Shown piece by piece: positions 43,901-54,320 of a stretch of 64,000 nt of DNA. Position 1 is the first letter of the stretch. Each line of letters begins with the position of its first letter. The notes below the pieces were generated by a model. It was given only the letters and a program-made list of their open reading frames with translations. It was not told the origin of the DNA and did not search any database. Origin of the DNA: Plectosphaerella cucumerina (Eukaryota > Ascomycota > Sordariomycetes > Glomerellales > Plectosphaerellaceae). The stretch is taken from positions 1,674,001-1,738,000 of the forward strand of contig JAGPXD010000004.1 of the NCBI GenBank assembly GCA_020746995.1, in the 5' to 3' direction. Made by a program: the position numbers and the translations under genes.

Positions 43901-46427
43901 AGCAGGCGCCTCGGGCTCCACCACAGCGGATGCTTCAGGCTCAACAGCTGCAGCGAAATGATCTTCGGCTGCAGCCGGGACCTCTTCCACAGACTTGGCC
44001 TCCGCGGCTGGCTCTTCCTTATTGGCTTCAGCCTCTTCAGCGGGAGCGGCCTCGACAGGTGCAGCTTCGGCGGGTGTGTCTTCGGTGGGTGTGTCTTCGG
44101 CGGAGACAGCCTCAGCAACTTCGGGAGTGGGGGCGGCGGCCTCCTCCTTGATCTCCTCAGTAGGGGCAAAGACTTCAGGGGCCTCCTCAGGAGCGGGGGC
44201 GGCGGGCTCTTCGGCGGGTTGAGAGGCATCTACCTCGGCTTCGGCGGGCACGGCTGGTGTGTCGGTAGTCTCAGGGGCGGGAGCGACCTCGGGGGCAACT
44301 TCGGGAGCTGCCTCCTCAGTTGGGGCATCAGTCGGAGCATCAGCCGGGGCCTCGGGAGCTTCGTCGGCCGGAGCTTCGACCGGGGCATCAGCCGGAGCAG
44401 CAGCATCGGCAGCAGCCTCGGGGGCAGCCTCAGGGGCAGCCTCGAGAGCGGCTTCGGGAGCTACTTCGACCGGGGCTTCAGGGGTAGCCTCGGGGGCGAC
44501 CTCTGGAACAGCTTCGGGAGCGGCGTCAGGGGCGGCCTCCTCAACCGATGCATCAGCCGGTGCTTCAGCCGCAGGGGCTGGCTCTTCGGCCTTCGCCTCA
44601 ACCACCTCGGCCGGCTTCTCCTCCTCAGCACCAGGCGTAGGTTCCTCCGCTGGGGCTGGGGCTTCCTCAACCGGAGCCTCGGGCGCCTTGTCCTCCGCAG
44701 GCGGTGCCGCCTCCGGCTCCGCGTCCGCCGTCAGAGCATCCGCCGCCACAACACCAGCAGCAACAGCGCCGACGGCGACCGCACCCGCAGCAACGGCAAC
44801 AGGAACATTGGAGTCGCCGCCAAGGCTCCTTTCAGCGGCAGGAGATGGTGGCGGGGCGGTATCCTCCGGCTCAGCATCCGCCTTGCCCTTGGTCTTGCCC
44901 TTCTTCTCCTTCTCCTTGTTCTTCTTCTTGTCCTTCTTATCCTTGGCTTTTTGGGCCTTGGACTTTGGCGTGGACGGGGCGTCGTTGTCGGAGGGTACGT
45001 CGGCAGGGGCGGGGACAGGAGCGGGAGCGGGAGCGGGCTCTTCCTCCTTGACCTCGGGCGCAGGTGGTTCGGGCTCCTTCTTGGACTTTTCCTTCTTGTC
45101 TTTCTTGTCCTTCTTCTTCTTTGAGGAGGATGTCGGTGCCGATTCGTCTTCGGCGGGGTTGGTCTCCTTGGGAGCTTCGACTTCAGGAGCGGGAGGCGGG
45201 GGCGGAGGGGTTTCCTTTTCCTTCTTGTCTTTCTTCTTCTTCTTCTTGGAGCTGGTGGTAGGCGCCCACTCGTCTTCGGGGGCCGCCTCGGCGGGGGCTT
45301 CCTTGGGAGCGGCGGCGACTTCGGGTTCTGCCCCGGCGGGGGCTTCCTTGGGAGCAGCGGCGACTTCGGGTTCTGCCTCGATAGGGGAATCCTTAGGAGC
45401 CGCCTCGACTAGAGCTGCCACGACAGGAGCCGCCTCAACGGGAGCCTCCATGGGAGCAGCATCGACTTCGGGGGCTACCTCGATAGGGGCATTTTTGGGA
45501 GCCGCCTCGACGGGAGCCGCCTCGACAGGAGCTGCCTCGACGGGGGCCTCCATGGGAGCAGCGTCAACTTGAGGGGCTGCCTCGACGGGAGCCGCCTCAG
45601 CGGAAGCTGCCTCGACAGGGACTGCCTCGACGGAAGCCGCCTCGACGGGAGCCTCCATGGGAGCAGCGTCGACTTCAGGGGCCGGGGGCGGAGGAGGAGG
45701 TGCCTCTTCCTCCTTCTTTTCCTCCTTCTTCTCCTCCTTGTCTTTCTTGGCGTCCTTCTCCTTCTTGTCCTTCTTCTTCTTCTTCTTGGACGACGTCGTA
45801 GGTGCCCATTCGTCTTCAGGAGCGGCTTCCGTGATGGGCGTCTGGACTTCGGGCGTAGGGGCCTCCTTCTCCTTCTTGCCCTTCTTCTTCTTCGACTTTG
45901 GCGCGGGGTCCCACTCGTCGTCTATCGGCGCGGGCGAGAGAGGGGTAGCTTCCTCTTCTTTCACAGCGCTGGCATCGTCGCCTGGCGGTGGTGGTGGTGG
46001 TGGTGGCGGGGGAGGGGCTGAGGGGACCTCCTTGTCCTTCTTGCCCTTCTTCTTCTTGGACTTCGGCGCAAAGTCCCATTCCTCTTCGGCGGCGGCGGGG
46101 GATGGCGAGGCAAAGTCGCCGGCTTCGGGTGCCGGGTAGACGTCTGGGGGCAGGGCCTGTGACTTTTTGCCCTTCTTCTTCTTCTTGCCGGCAGCAGCTA
46201 CGACGGGCGCTTGCTGGGCCTGGCCGTTCTGGTAGTACTCGTCCCATGCACCGGCTGTGAGGGGGTCAGCATTGATGTGATGTATGCGACTGCCAGGACA
46301 GGGGGGTTTCACTGTTTTCAGGTTCCGAGTCTGATGGTGCATGATATGCTACCTGTGAGTAGTCTGCGGTGCTGACCTCCTGGTACTCTCCATATTCGCA
46401 CTGTTCGACGCCGTGGAGGTTGTTCAT
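34922..46427 (-). CDS. Giant Ala/Pro/Glu-rich repetitive disordered protein
   Basis: 3815-aa model: exon 1 46427–46313 (MNNLHGVEQCEYGEYQEVST, ending SEPEN), intron 46312–46255 (GTGAAA…CTCACAG, CTGAC branch), and a single 11,333-nt exon 46254–34922. This junction is chosen over a GTAGCA donor because only it keeps frame. Residues 40–480 hold five modules of an acidic EDEW-type block followed by a Lys tract (WDFAPKSKKKKGKK; EWAPTTSSKKKKKKDKK). Residues about 500–3150 are low-complexity A/P/E/V with several perfect short-period arrays. A hydrophobic patch (LLAGAVLGTGVALAGGAAAA) is near 3210. The C-terminal 600 residues are more unique (EQGTQTEDYFSQLSKRRHSS, PPLSPISRQRARTLRKQRKQ), then become Arg/Ser/Glu-rich and end GGFRAVFKRMFSST. 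It resembles giant fungal 'involucrin-repeat' or Leashin-type tethers in style; identity is unproven. Confidence 0.85.
36959..37175 (-). repeat. Twelve 18-bp repeats encoding EEAPVI
   Basis: Twelve nearly identical 18-bp units (TGACGGGAGCTTCCTCGA on the plus strand) lie head to tail inside the giant gene, about residues 3065–3137. Only a few single-base changes occur, so the array is recent. Confidence 0.95.
38341..38484 (-). repeat. Eight 18-bp repeats encoding EEPAVV
   Basis: Eight copies of CCTCGACGACTGCAGGTT or close variants inside the giant gene. The unit has the same length and a similar product as the array at 36959, but a different DNA sequence, so the two expanded separately. Confidence 0.93.
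40190..40520 (-). repeat. PAAEPAPEP repeat region of the giant gene
   Basis: Interleaved PEPAAEPA and AEAPxPEP units with period 12–24 nt (CGGCGGCAGGCTCAGGAGCAGG type). Copies differ more than in the 18-bp arrays. Confidence 0.85.
43705..43945 (-). repeat. 24-bp repeats encoding EPEAPAAV
   Basis: About ten copies of an eight-residue unit. The central four (about 43828–43920) are near-identical at DNA level, centred on GCAGCAGGCGCCTCGGGCTC. Confidence 0.88.
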
Positions 46428-49400
46428 GGTGATGTGTGATGTGATGCCGTCAGGCGTTGGTGGTTGTGGAGGGGCTCTCTCAGTGATGGTGGTGGGGGTG
46501 TTACAACAAGGTCTGATCGACCGAGGGTGCGGGAATGCTCAAGCCGGAGCGGTTTGCGCCTGGAATTGAGCCCTGGGTATCTCAAAAGGCAAACGCTGTA
46601 GTCGTACGAGTCGCAGGAAAATGCGACAATGGTGTGTATGTGTGGGTTGGAGTAGAAAGTGGCTTCGTGAGACGACGTGAGAGATGAGCAGCGTGGTGAG
46701 AGATGGTTCAATGGTGATGATGTGGGAGGTCGGAGGGGCTCAACCGGAGGTCAGGGAGGGCTCGGGAGGCATGATCAATTCAAGGGTGCCGGGAAAGAGC
46801 TCGCAACGGCCCAAAACATCGTCATGGACGTGGACCAGGGTACCCGTGGGAAAAAGGGTCTCGATGGAGTCGATGCACAGTCACCCCACGTCCCCACGGC
46901 CCAGGATGGAGACTCGGTCTGAGAGTGAGCGTCTATTCGTAGCGGGCCGGACGGCGGCCGGCGGACGGAGGCAAGGAGGGCACCAAGGACCCAGGACCAG
47001 CTCGCCAGCCTCGTTCCGTCGGGCCACTGGGTCTCAAGGGCTCACGCAGACTGGCGCCACGTCGCCATTGGGTACGATTCAGGGGCTGGGGGGCACACAT
47101 GGGCGAGGTGGTGAATGAGGACCACGGGAAAGGCAGGGCGGGCATCACACAGCATAAGGTGGCCGGCGGATGGATGGCGGCCCAACGATGCAGCGAGTCG
47201 CCAGACGGAACCAGCGTCCTGCATGAACCGAGACGGCCGATTGAAAAACGACATTGGCCAAGCATCGGGAGCTCCCATGGGGACAGCAGAACGGTTGGGG
47301 GACAGGAGGGGGCTTCTCCGTGGGTCACGAGATAAAAAAGAAGAGAGATGTCTCGTCTGCCGGCGGGCGCCCTGCAGCAAAGTTGCTGATGGCCAAAGTT
47401 GTTGTTGGGCACTGAAGATCGAGTCTGGCAAAGCGAGAGCCACTTGGCCTGCTGTGCTGTTCTGCCAGGTCAGAGAAACCGAGAGAGTTTCGCAGGCCTC
47501 CCCCCGACCCTTCACCGTCGTATCTGTGGTACTATCCATCGTGCTATACCGCCATGGCGGGTAGAACAGGGCCCGTGTTGACAAGTCCCCCGGTCTGTTG
47601 ACGCCGTCAAAGACCTTTTTCTCGAAGAAACAAACAATCGACGGACAGGGCAGGGCAGTGCTCGGACGGGATGAGATGGGACGGCGGGGGATGGATGGCG
47701 GGTTCCTGGACGGGGCCAGACAGGGGCATCCCGTGAGGAGGGTGGGCAGGGGAAATCCCGCGTAACGGGCAGCCGAAGTGCGTGCATACAGCAAGCTGCA
47801 GCAGGAGAGAAAAAAGTCTTCCAGTGACAAAGTGACAGAGTGACAGAGAAACAGACAGACAGAGAGTCATGGTGGGTGGGTTTGATGCCGCCGGCCGGCC
47901 GGGTGTCCACCACACCCATGTTCGAGGCGTGCAACGTGGCGAGCCTCTGCTGGGAGCCAGGAGCCCCCGGGGCTGGGGCTGCATGCATATGGCCGGGAGC
48001 GAGCGACGACGGCGGGAGATGCGGATCCCCTGGGCTTCAATGTGCTTCGTAGCGTCTCGTCTCCTGCATGCCGTGCTTCTCTCTGCTTCTCGCTCGCTTC
48101 AGTTGGCTGCTCGCTGTGCTGGCTAGCAATATCTGGCGTGACCCGGGGGATAGCAGGACGTTCAGCGGGTCCAGATCGAAATCGAACTCGAGGTGGTCGG
48201 TAGTAGTCACAGCGAGGTTGGTCTGGAGAGAGAGTGTACACCTCAGTGGTTGGGTTGAGCCGGTCAGGCGTCGTTGCACGCAAGCTCCCGGCTGCAGACT
48301 CCCGATTTGGGCCGATGCCGCACTGGCCGCGGGTGACATGTCGTTGCATCCCGTCGGCGGGTGTGTTCGGGCTGCAATGGGCGCTGGACTCATCGATCGC
48401 CTGCACTGTGTCGGCGGTCTGGTGCAGACAACGGGAAGAAGGAAAATGGCGGGATTGGATGCGGTGACAGGGAGTGGCTGGGAAGAATTGGCCTGTAGCC
48501 GCTATATTTTAGCCGTGGCCCGTGACAGCTGGGTGCGCGATAAGCATGATGTACTGTCTCACGTATTTTCTATGCAAAGGTACACAAAGTCCAACCAGTC
48601 CCTGTTCTTAGCAGTCCTTAGCATGGCCACCTCTCCCCTGGCGTCTGTCTGCTCTGGCCGGCTCTGACATCACCGCCCGCCCCTCCATCTGGCATTGAGA
48701 ACAGATCCAGCCTCATTTGCAATCCGAACCGCAATACCCACTGTCACCCGGGCGCGCACAACAGCTGCCGTGACCGCCCCGGGGTGATCCCTCGGTCTGG
48801 CCCCAGCGGTGAGCGGCCGCCGCCGCGAGCCCGACGATGCGGTGGACTCGACACTGCGGCATCCTTGATCCATGTGGAACAGTGAGCGGTGAAAAACAAC
48901 AAGCGGCCTGAACTGCTCGTGCCCGGCCACGTGAGGTTGGGCAAACCAGACCGACTGTCTGTCACCCATCACCAGCCACCTGACCCAAGAAGAAAAAGTG
49001 GCTGGACCGCCTCAACAATCTTCTTCCCTCATATTGACAGGATAAGGCGAGCGAACGGCTAGGAACGGTCCTCGTGATTGCTCCCTAAGCTCTGAACTAA
49101 CTGACAGCCCCGGCATGTAGACGCGCGGAAGAAAAAAGAGAGAGAGACAGGGAGTGAGAGCGAGAGAGAGGGAGAAAAGGAGAGGGAAAAAATCAGGCTG
49201 CGCAAGTGTCCATGTAATCCAAACGCCGACGCCGCAAAAGTCGAATGTTGACGCCCTGGAGAAACCCTCCTGTGGGACGGGCGACAACAGACATCCTTCC
49301 TCTTCCTCCCCATCCCGTCCCCTCTCCTCCCCATCCCGTCCCCTCTCCTCCCCCGGAACATCCTTCAACGGCATCCCTCCCATATGGCACCACCGGCTAT

Positions 49401-49463
49401 GTTCTGGCCGGGAAATTCTAAAGAACCCGCAGTGCGGGAAATGCCCAAATAGCAGTGCGCCCC
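46428..49463. other. 3-kb region without a supportable gene upstream of the giant gene
   Basis: Contains the promoter and probably a long leader of the giant gene. Frames up to 262 codons exist in several phases but overlap each other, lack introns or domains, and look like GC-rich chance frames. ACAGACAGACAGAGAG simple sequence lies near 47850 and purine-rich simple sequence near 49135–49190. An unannotated non-coding transcript cannot be excluded. Confidence 0.5.
49311..49352. repeat. Two tandem 21-bp copies
   Basis: Two identical 21-bp units, beginning CATCCCGTCCCCTCTCCTCC, lie in tandem within a pyrimidine-rich stretch 3' of SNF7. Confidence 0.85.
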
Positions 49464-50316
49464 TTACATGGCCATCTCCGCCTGCAGCTTGCGCAGCTCG
49501 GCCTCCTCCTCCGACTCCAGCGGTGCCGGCTTGTTCTTGACTGCGTCACAGTTAGCGGGTGCGTCATGCTGGCGCGAAGGGACATCATCGACTTACGCTC
49601 GCCGTTGGCTGCCGCCGGCAGATTCGACACCCTGTCGACTGGCACCGATCCGGTCTTGAGCATCTCCTCGTCGAGCTGCTCCTGCCGCATACGCTCTAGC
49701 TCCTCCTCCAGCTCCTCGTCCTCGTCGATGGTGTTGGCCGGTGCCGCCATGGCCTGGGCAATCTCCTCGTTCATGGCTGTGTGCTCGCGGATGCTCTCCC
49801 TGTAACCCATGTGTGTCAGCATATCGTCCCTGTCCACCGTCCAAACTCCATCAAGGCCACGTACATCATGTCGTCCACCTTGTCCACCGTCATGCCCTTG
49901 TTGATCGTCTTGAGCGTCTCGTTGATCTGTTGTGTCTGGCGGTAGTTCTCGGCGTTCATGCTGGCCGAGCTCAGCGCCATCGCCTGCTTCTCCATGGCCA
50001 GGATCATGTTCTGCGTCTGATCCAGCTCATGCTCCTTTGTCTTCTTGCGGCGGCCGACGGCCAGGGCACCTGTTATCGTCTAGTCAGCGCTACCGGCCTT
50101 CGGTACGGCTTCGAACCTCATCCTACCCTTGCGGTCCTTGACCAGCAACACCTTCATCTCCCCCTCCATGGTGTCAATCTGCTTCTGAAGGTGGTCCGCC
50201 TTCTTCTTCAGCATGTCCGTGTGGGCCGTCATCGACACGATGGTGTCCTTGGTCTGCTTAGACTGCTTCTGCTTCTGCGCGGCACCGCCGCCCCACCAGG
50301 ACATCCAGCCGGACAT
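49464..50316 (-). CDS. SNF7: ESCRT-III subunit SNF7/VPS32 (CHMP4)
   Basis: 224-aa product from exons 50316–50127, 50069–49865, 49799–49597 and 49540–49464, with three introns of 56–65 nt. The start is MSGWMSWWGGGAAQKQKQSK. Helix 1 and 2 (DMLKKKADHLQKQIDTMEGE, then GALAVGRRKKTKEHELDQT) are basic. The middle has MTVDKVDDMMESIREHTAMN. The acidic C-terminal half ends in the MIM-type helix AELRKLQAEMAM that binds the Vps4 MIT domain. Family role: main filament-forming ESCRT-III protein in multivesicular body formation, membrane repair and pH signalling through Rim20/PalA. The helix 2–3 region (MALSSASMNAENYRQTQQIN) is more divergent from textbook Snf7 than the ends, so a paralogue is possible. Confidence 0.92.
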
Positions 50317-51319
50317 GATGACTGGTGGTGGGTGTGTAACTTCAAAGGGTGGTGGTCGAGATGTTTGTTGGGGGGCGATCCGTCGTTATCGCGAAGACCG
50401 ATGTCGAGGCAGCGGCCTTGTTGCGGGGTAACAGTTGGTCGTCGTTCGGGGCGGAGGATCACTCTTCCAACGCCGTTTCGATGTGCGCGAGAGTACACGT
50501 GAGGCTATGCGCCTTGTCGCCGGTATCGAGGAGAATTTGAGGGTCGCGATGGTGTCAGCCTGGAGTCGGGTTGGTGGATAGGTGCCTGGTCGGAGAGGAT
50601 GAATAGGTCGCAGGTTATGATGCAACCTGGAAGCCAAGCCATCTGCCGTAATCTAATCCCATGACCACTTGCCAGGCTCGCCGCGGCCTGGACTCGGTTT
50701 AGCCGAAGTGGGGCCGACACACAGCGCTCGATTAGTCATCAATGAAGGCCGCCCCTATCACGACGGGATGCGATCCCTCAGATGCACTTCATCAAACATT
50801 GAATGAGTCCGGAACGAGGTCCAAGTGGTCAGCAAAAATGAACGTGGAATCATAACAGCAACTGTGAATGAATCCATCTGGTACCGACAACCCCACTTTA
50901 GATGAAAACCGCCAGAGAGCCCACCCCCCTCGGGAATGGAGGTCTAGGAAATCCCATATTTATCACCACAGGAGACAGAAGAAGACGTGAACCCGGCCTC
51001 ATAGGGGCAGTAGATACTCCTCGGACAAATTAAGAAGCTTTTCGGCGGTATATTTACCAGGAGTTCATCACAGTTCCTCGGAGCGATGCTCGATGGAAGT
51101 TGTGAGAGACGATAGCTGCAACCGGGATTAGGTAATCCATGTCCATCACTGAAATGGTACCTCTGCCTGCCCAAGTCAACCTTCAACCTCTCATCAACTC
51201 ACTGGCAGAAGATACCTTCCGACGACCCATCCACCCAGCTTGGCGACGTTGCAACCTGCTAGACCACCGTGAACCCCGGCCTCATGTAACACCCCGCCAT
51301 ATCCACCACCAAACCCACC
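50317..51319. promoter_or_regulatory. Divergent intergenic region of SNF7 and TEN1
   Basis: About 1 kb between two divergent start codons; must contain both promoters. No clear TATA box or repeat was noted. The 83-codon and similar frames within it are not convincing. Confidence 0.45.
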
Positions 51320-51738
51320 ATGTCGAGGGGTCCTCCTCCAACCCAGCTCTGCCTCCTCTCAGACCTGCCTTCAAAGTCGCTCCGCGACAAAGTACGCTTC
51401 CTCGGCTGGTTCGTCATCACCTCCCAGCTTTCCGCCCAGACACTAATCGTGCCAGTGTACAACATTACTCAACCGCTACGGCCTGCCTAACCCTCACGCA
51501 CAACTTTCCTGAAGGCGCTGAGGCCACCGCTCTCGTCGACGTCAACCTGCTCCTCGAGAAGCTCACGGCAGAGCTCACGCGCGTCGGCGAGTGGGTCAAT
51601 GTCACCGGCTACATCTCCGAGACCACCCGGCCCAACGGCGATGGACACGTCCCCATCCAGGCTCTCCTTCTATGGTCAGCCGGCCCGCTGGACCTGCAAC
51701 GATATGAGCGGTCCCTCGTCGCCATGAAGGCCGGGTGA
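51320..51738 (+). CDS. TEN1: CST complex subunit TEN1 (telomere capping)
   Basis: 123-aa product from exons 51320–51408 and 51456–51738. The 47-nt intron (51409–51455) starts GTTCGT, has an ACTAAT branch site and ends TGCCAG. The spliced frame reads MSRGPPPTQLCLLSDLPSKS, then DKVRFLGC–VQHYSTATACLT, VDVNLLLEKLTAELTRVGEW and VNVTGYISET. This order of a FLG(C) turn, a T-rich strand, DVNLLLE and GEWVNVxGY is the Ten1 OB fold. Length is normal. Family role: partner of Stn1 (and Cdc13/CTC1) on single-stranded telomeric DNA, limiting telomerase and promoting C-strand fill-in by DNA polymerase alpha. Without splicing, neither half is recognisable. Confidence 0.88.
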
Positions 51739-52339
51739 CATCCCAACGGGGGAGGGGGCGCCCCCCCGGCCGGCCGACCTACCAGCATCGGCCACGGAAC
51801 GGCCCTCTTGCCGGGGGGCGTGGCCTCGGACCAGTCCCCGTCATAGGACCTTGCATCGACGGCGAAGGCTTGCATGAACCGTGGCTGCAGGAGGGACACA
51901 TGTCCAGGTGTTCTATTTGTGGCGCCCGCCGGCCCAGACCCGGCCGGCATGCAATGCTCATGCAATCTCGCTCAATCTTCAGTGGCCCGTCGTCCGATGC
52001 TGACACTCCGAGGAAACCCACCTTGCCAGAACGCCATCCTCGAGCAACCCACGCGGCGCATATTATCAGACCGGAGCTGCCCCCGGAACGTACTCCCATG
52101 GGTTGCCACGTTTCCACGACAAGACCTCCGCCGTTCCCTCACTGGTCTCTTGGCATGCGAGGCCGACCAAGAGGCGCCCACTCCCGCTGCCAGTCCTTAT
52201 CGTTCCCGACCCGAATCGTCGACCGCCTCCCGCAAAAGGTATTACGCACCACCGCCTCCATCCTTCAGCGGTTGACCACTCTTTCATGAATTCGAAGGGA
52301 CCTCATCCGCAGCCGCCCTGATACCGCACCCGAGAGAGC
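51739..52339. other. Intergenic between convergent TEN1 and the 127-aa gene
   Basis: About 600 nt with two 3' UTRs. GC-rich shadow frames only. Confidence 0.5.
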
Positions 52340-52845
52340 TCAGTACCGCCGTCTATCGTCATGTCGTCCATCCTCGTTCCGACGCGATCCTTCGCTTGGC
52401 CGCCACTCGTCGCGCTGCCGCCGTCTCGGGCCGTCGCCGGACCCGCGCGAGATGACGACCGGCTGGTGCAGCGGCCGCTTCAGGGGCTTGTCCGCCTCGA
52501 GAGCCTTGGCCTCTGCTTGACGCTCCCAGAACTCCTTGGATTTTGTGCATATGTCGTCGATCTGCTCCTACGAGACGGGACGAGGCCATGGTCAGAGTCG
52601 GATCAGCACTCCTCATATCGTCGGGTGCCTCACATCGGTCAGGCATGGCCCTGGGGTGGTGATCAGGAAGCCATCCTCGCCCTGACAGCACGTCAGTTTG
52701 CGGTCCTTGGAAGAAGAAAAAGGGGCGGCTGGAGTACATCATTGGTGTATGGGCGCACCGTGGCCTCCGGACCCAGTAGGTACGGCAGCTCCTCGGTGAT
52801 GATCTTCTTGTGGATATCCAGACGTGGTATCCAGTATCGATTCAT
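52340..52845 (-). CDS. Conserved-type small fungal protein, function unknown
   Basis: 127-aa product from exons 52845–52738, 52681–52634 and 52567–52340; introns 52737–52682 and 52633–52568 fall between codons. The order is MNRYWIPRLDIHKKIITEEL, LLGPEATVRPYTND, GEDGFLITTPGPCLTD, EQIDDICTKSKEFWERQAEA, then PLKRPLHQPVVISRG and an Arg-rich end. The motif chain GPEATVRP–GEDGFLITTPG–LTDEQIDDIC recurs in hypothetical proteins of filamentous ascomycetes, as far as I recall, so the splice model is credible. No targeting signal or catalytic motif is visible, and no function can be given. The 48-nt middle exon is short. Confidence 0.82.
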
Positions 52846-54320
52846 CACCGCTGTTGTTTTTGTATGTCGGCGCGGCGTACGGCCTGGTCTCGAGAGGCGG
52901 GGACGGTCTTGCGGCCAGGACACCGCCTTTTCGGGAGGCCCTCCCCTATTTATTCACACGTCGCCGTCACCGAGGAGGGCGCTTGCTGGCAGCTGCAGCC
53001 AGCACCGCGCGGTCTGCCCTGCAGGCAGGCAAATGCTGCCAGGACCACCACCTGAACGTCGCATCCCGAAAGTGCACAACACCACCCCCGGGCGGCCTGG
53101 CGCATGTTGGTCAAGGGGATTCTCCGGCCGCTGGGCGAGTCGCCCGTCGCCTTTGCGCATTTTTGCAAGGATGCGCTGCAGAGCGAACCCGTCCGGGGGC
53201 CGGCCTGCAGGCGGGCATGGCCGAAAAATGAGGCGGACGACCAGACGGCGTGCCAATCAAGACGCGGGTTTTCGCCCTCGCCTCACCCACGACGCGGATC
53301 CTGCGAATCAGATGGGGAAAAAGCAACGTCCCGACAGTGGTATATGACACGGCAATTCGTGGTCCTCGTGCTCTGGCAAGCATGCGCTGTGGGTGTTGTC
53401 GTCGCGCGGTCCGGTGCGGGAAGCCACTTGCAGGCAGGTTGCCAGATGTTTCCGGCAGTGGTCTACTGTCCAAAGGCGACAGGTTTAGCCGAACGATCGG
53501 CTTCTATGCTGTGATCTCCCGGGATTGGAGGTTCAAGAGCGGCATCGCAGGCTGGTCGACACTTTCAAAACTAGAGCGTCGATAATGCACTTTGGCTGCG
53601 GCTCTGTCAGCCAGGGCGTGAGCCTTGCTGGGTGCAAGGCGTCAGCATCTCGTCACGAGCGCCTTGCGGGTGCGAGCAGGGAACACGGGAGTACCGGCAT
53701 GGGCCTTCCACGGTGACTGAGACCAATTTGGACCTATTATTCAGTGCCAGACACCCAATGCGCCGGTCACCTCCTGGATCCTGACCCGAGTCTCGTTTGA
53801 GGAGGCGAGAGTCGGCAGCACGGTGTGGTGGGTGTGATGAGGGGCTGTACGCCGTGTGACCTGGTATCTGGTGATGAGTTGGAAGCGGGAGCAACCCGAG
53901 ACGTTGGTCGTGGCTCGATGCTGCAAAAAATAGACAGACATGAGGATGCCATGTCTACCAATGCTGTCCCATGCCTCAGTAAGCAGCTCTCACGGTTAGG
54001 GACCTCCTATCTTTTGGGGTCACACCCGTGGTCCATGTGCGTGGCATAACTCGCCAGGTTTATCAATTGAGAGACAGCGTACATGATCAGTAACTGACCT
54101 GGACAACTGCTGACACCTCATGCTCGCAGGCCATGCTCATGAAAACAAAAATCAGACCCCAAACTCCGAGCCGTCCCCTCCCCCGGAGGGGGGCGGCACA
54201 AGCGCCATGACGAGGCCTGTCCTCCCGTTGTGCGGACTCGGTCATCGTCAGAATTTCAACCATTCATGTCGCATCGTGTGGGAAAGTGCCCAGGTACAAA
54301 GACGAGTGCCTCGCCCTGTA
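52846..54320. other. Intergenic, no gene supported
   Basis: About 1.5 kb between two minus-strand genes. GC-rich on the left with repeated CTGCAGGCAGGC-type words near 53020 and 53200–53220 and 53430. All frames look like chance. Confidence 0.5.

Noticed and set aside
46255..46352. Alternative giant-gene intron using the GTAGCA donor after TADYSQ
   Set aside because: Joining that donor to the same acceptor breaks the reading frame. The GTGAAA donor at 46312 keeps it and gives a normal 58-nt intron.
47042..47830. 262-codon minus-strand frame upstream of the giant gene
   Set aside because: It overlaps similarly long frames in other phases on both strands, and has no domain, biased composition or splice structure. 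Most likely chance in GC-rich DNA.
52361..53347. 328-codon plus-strand frame
   Set aside because: Antisense to the spliced 127-aa gene over its first half and structureless afterwards.
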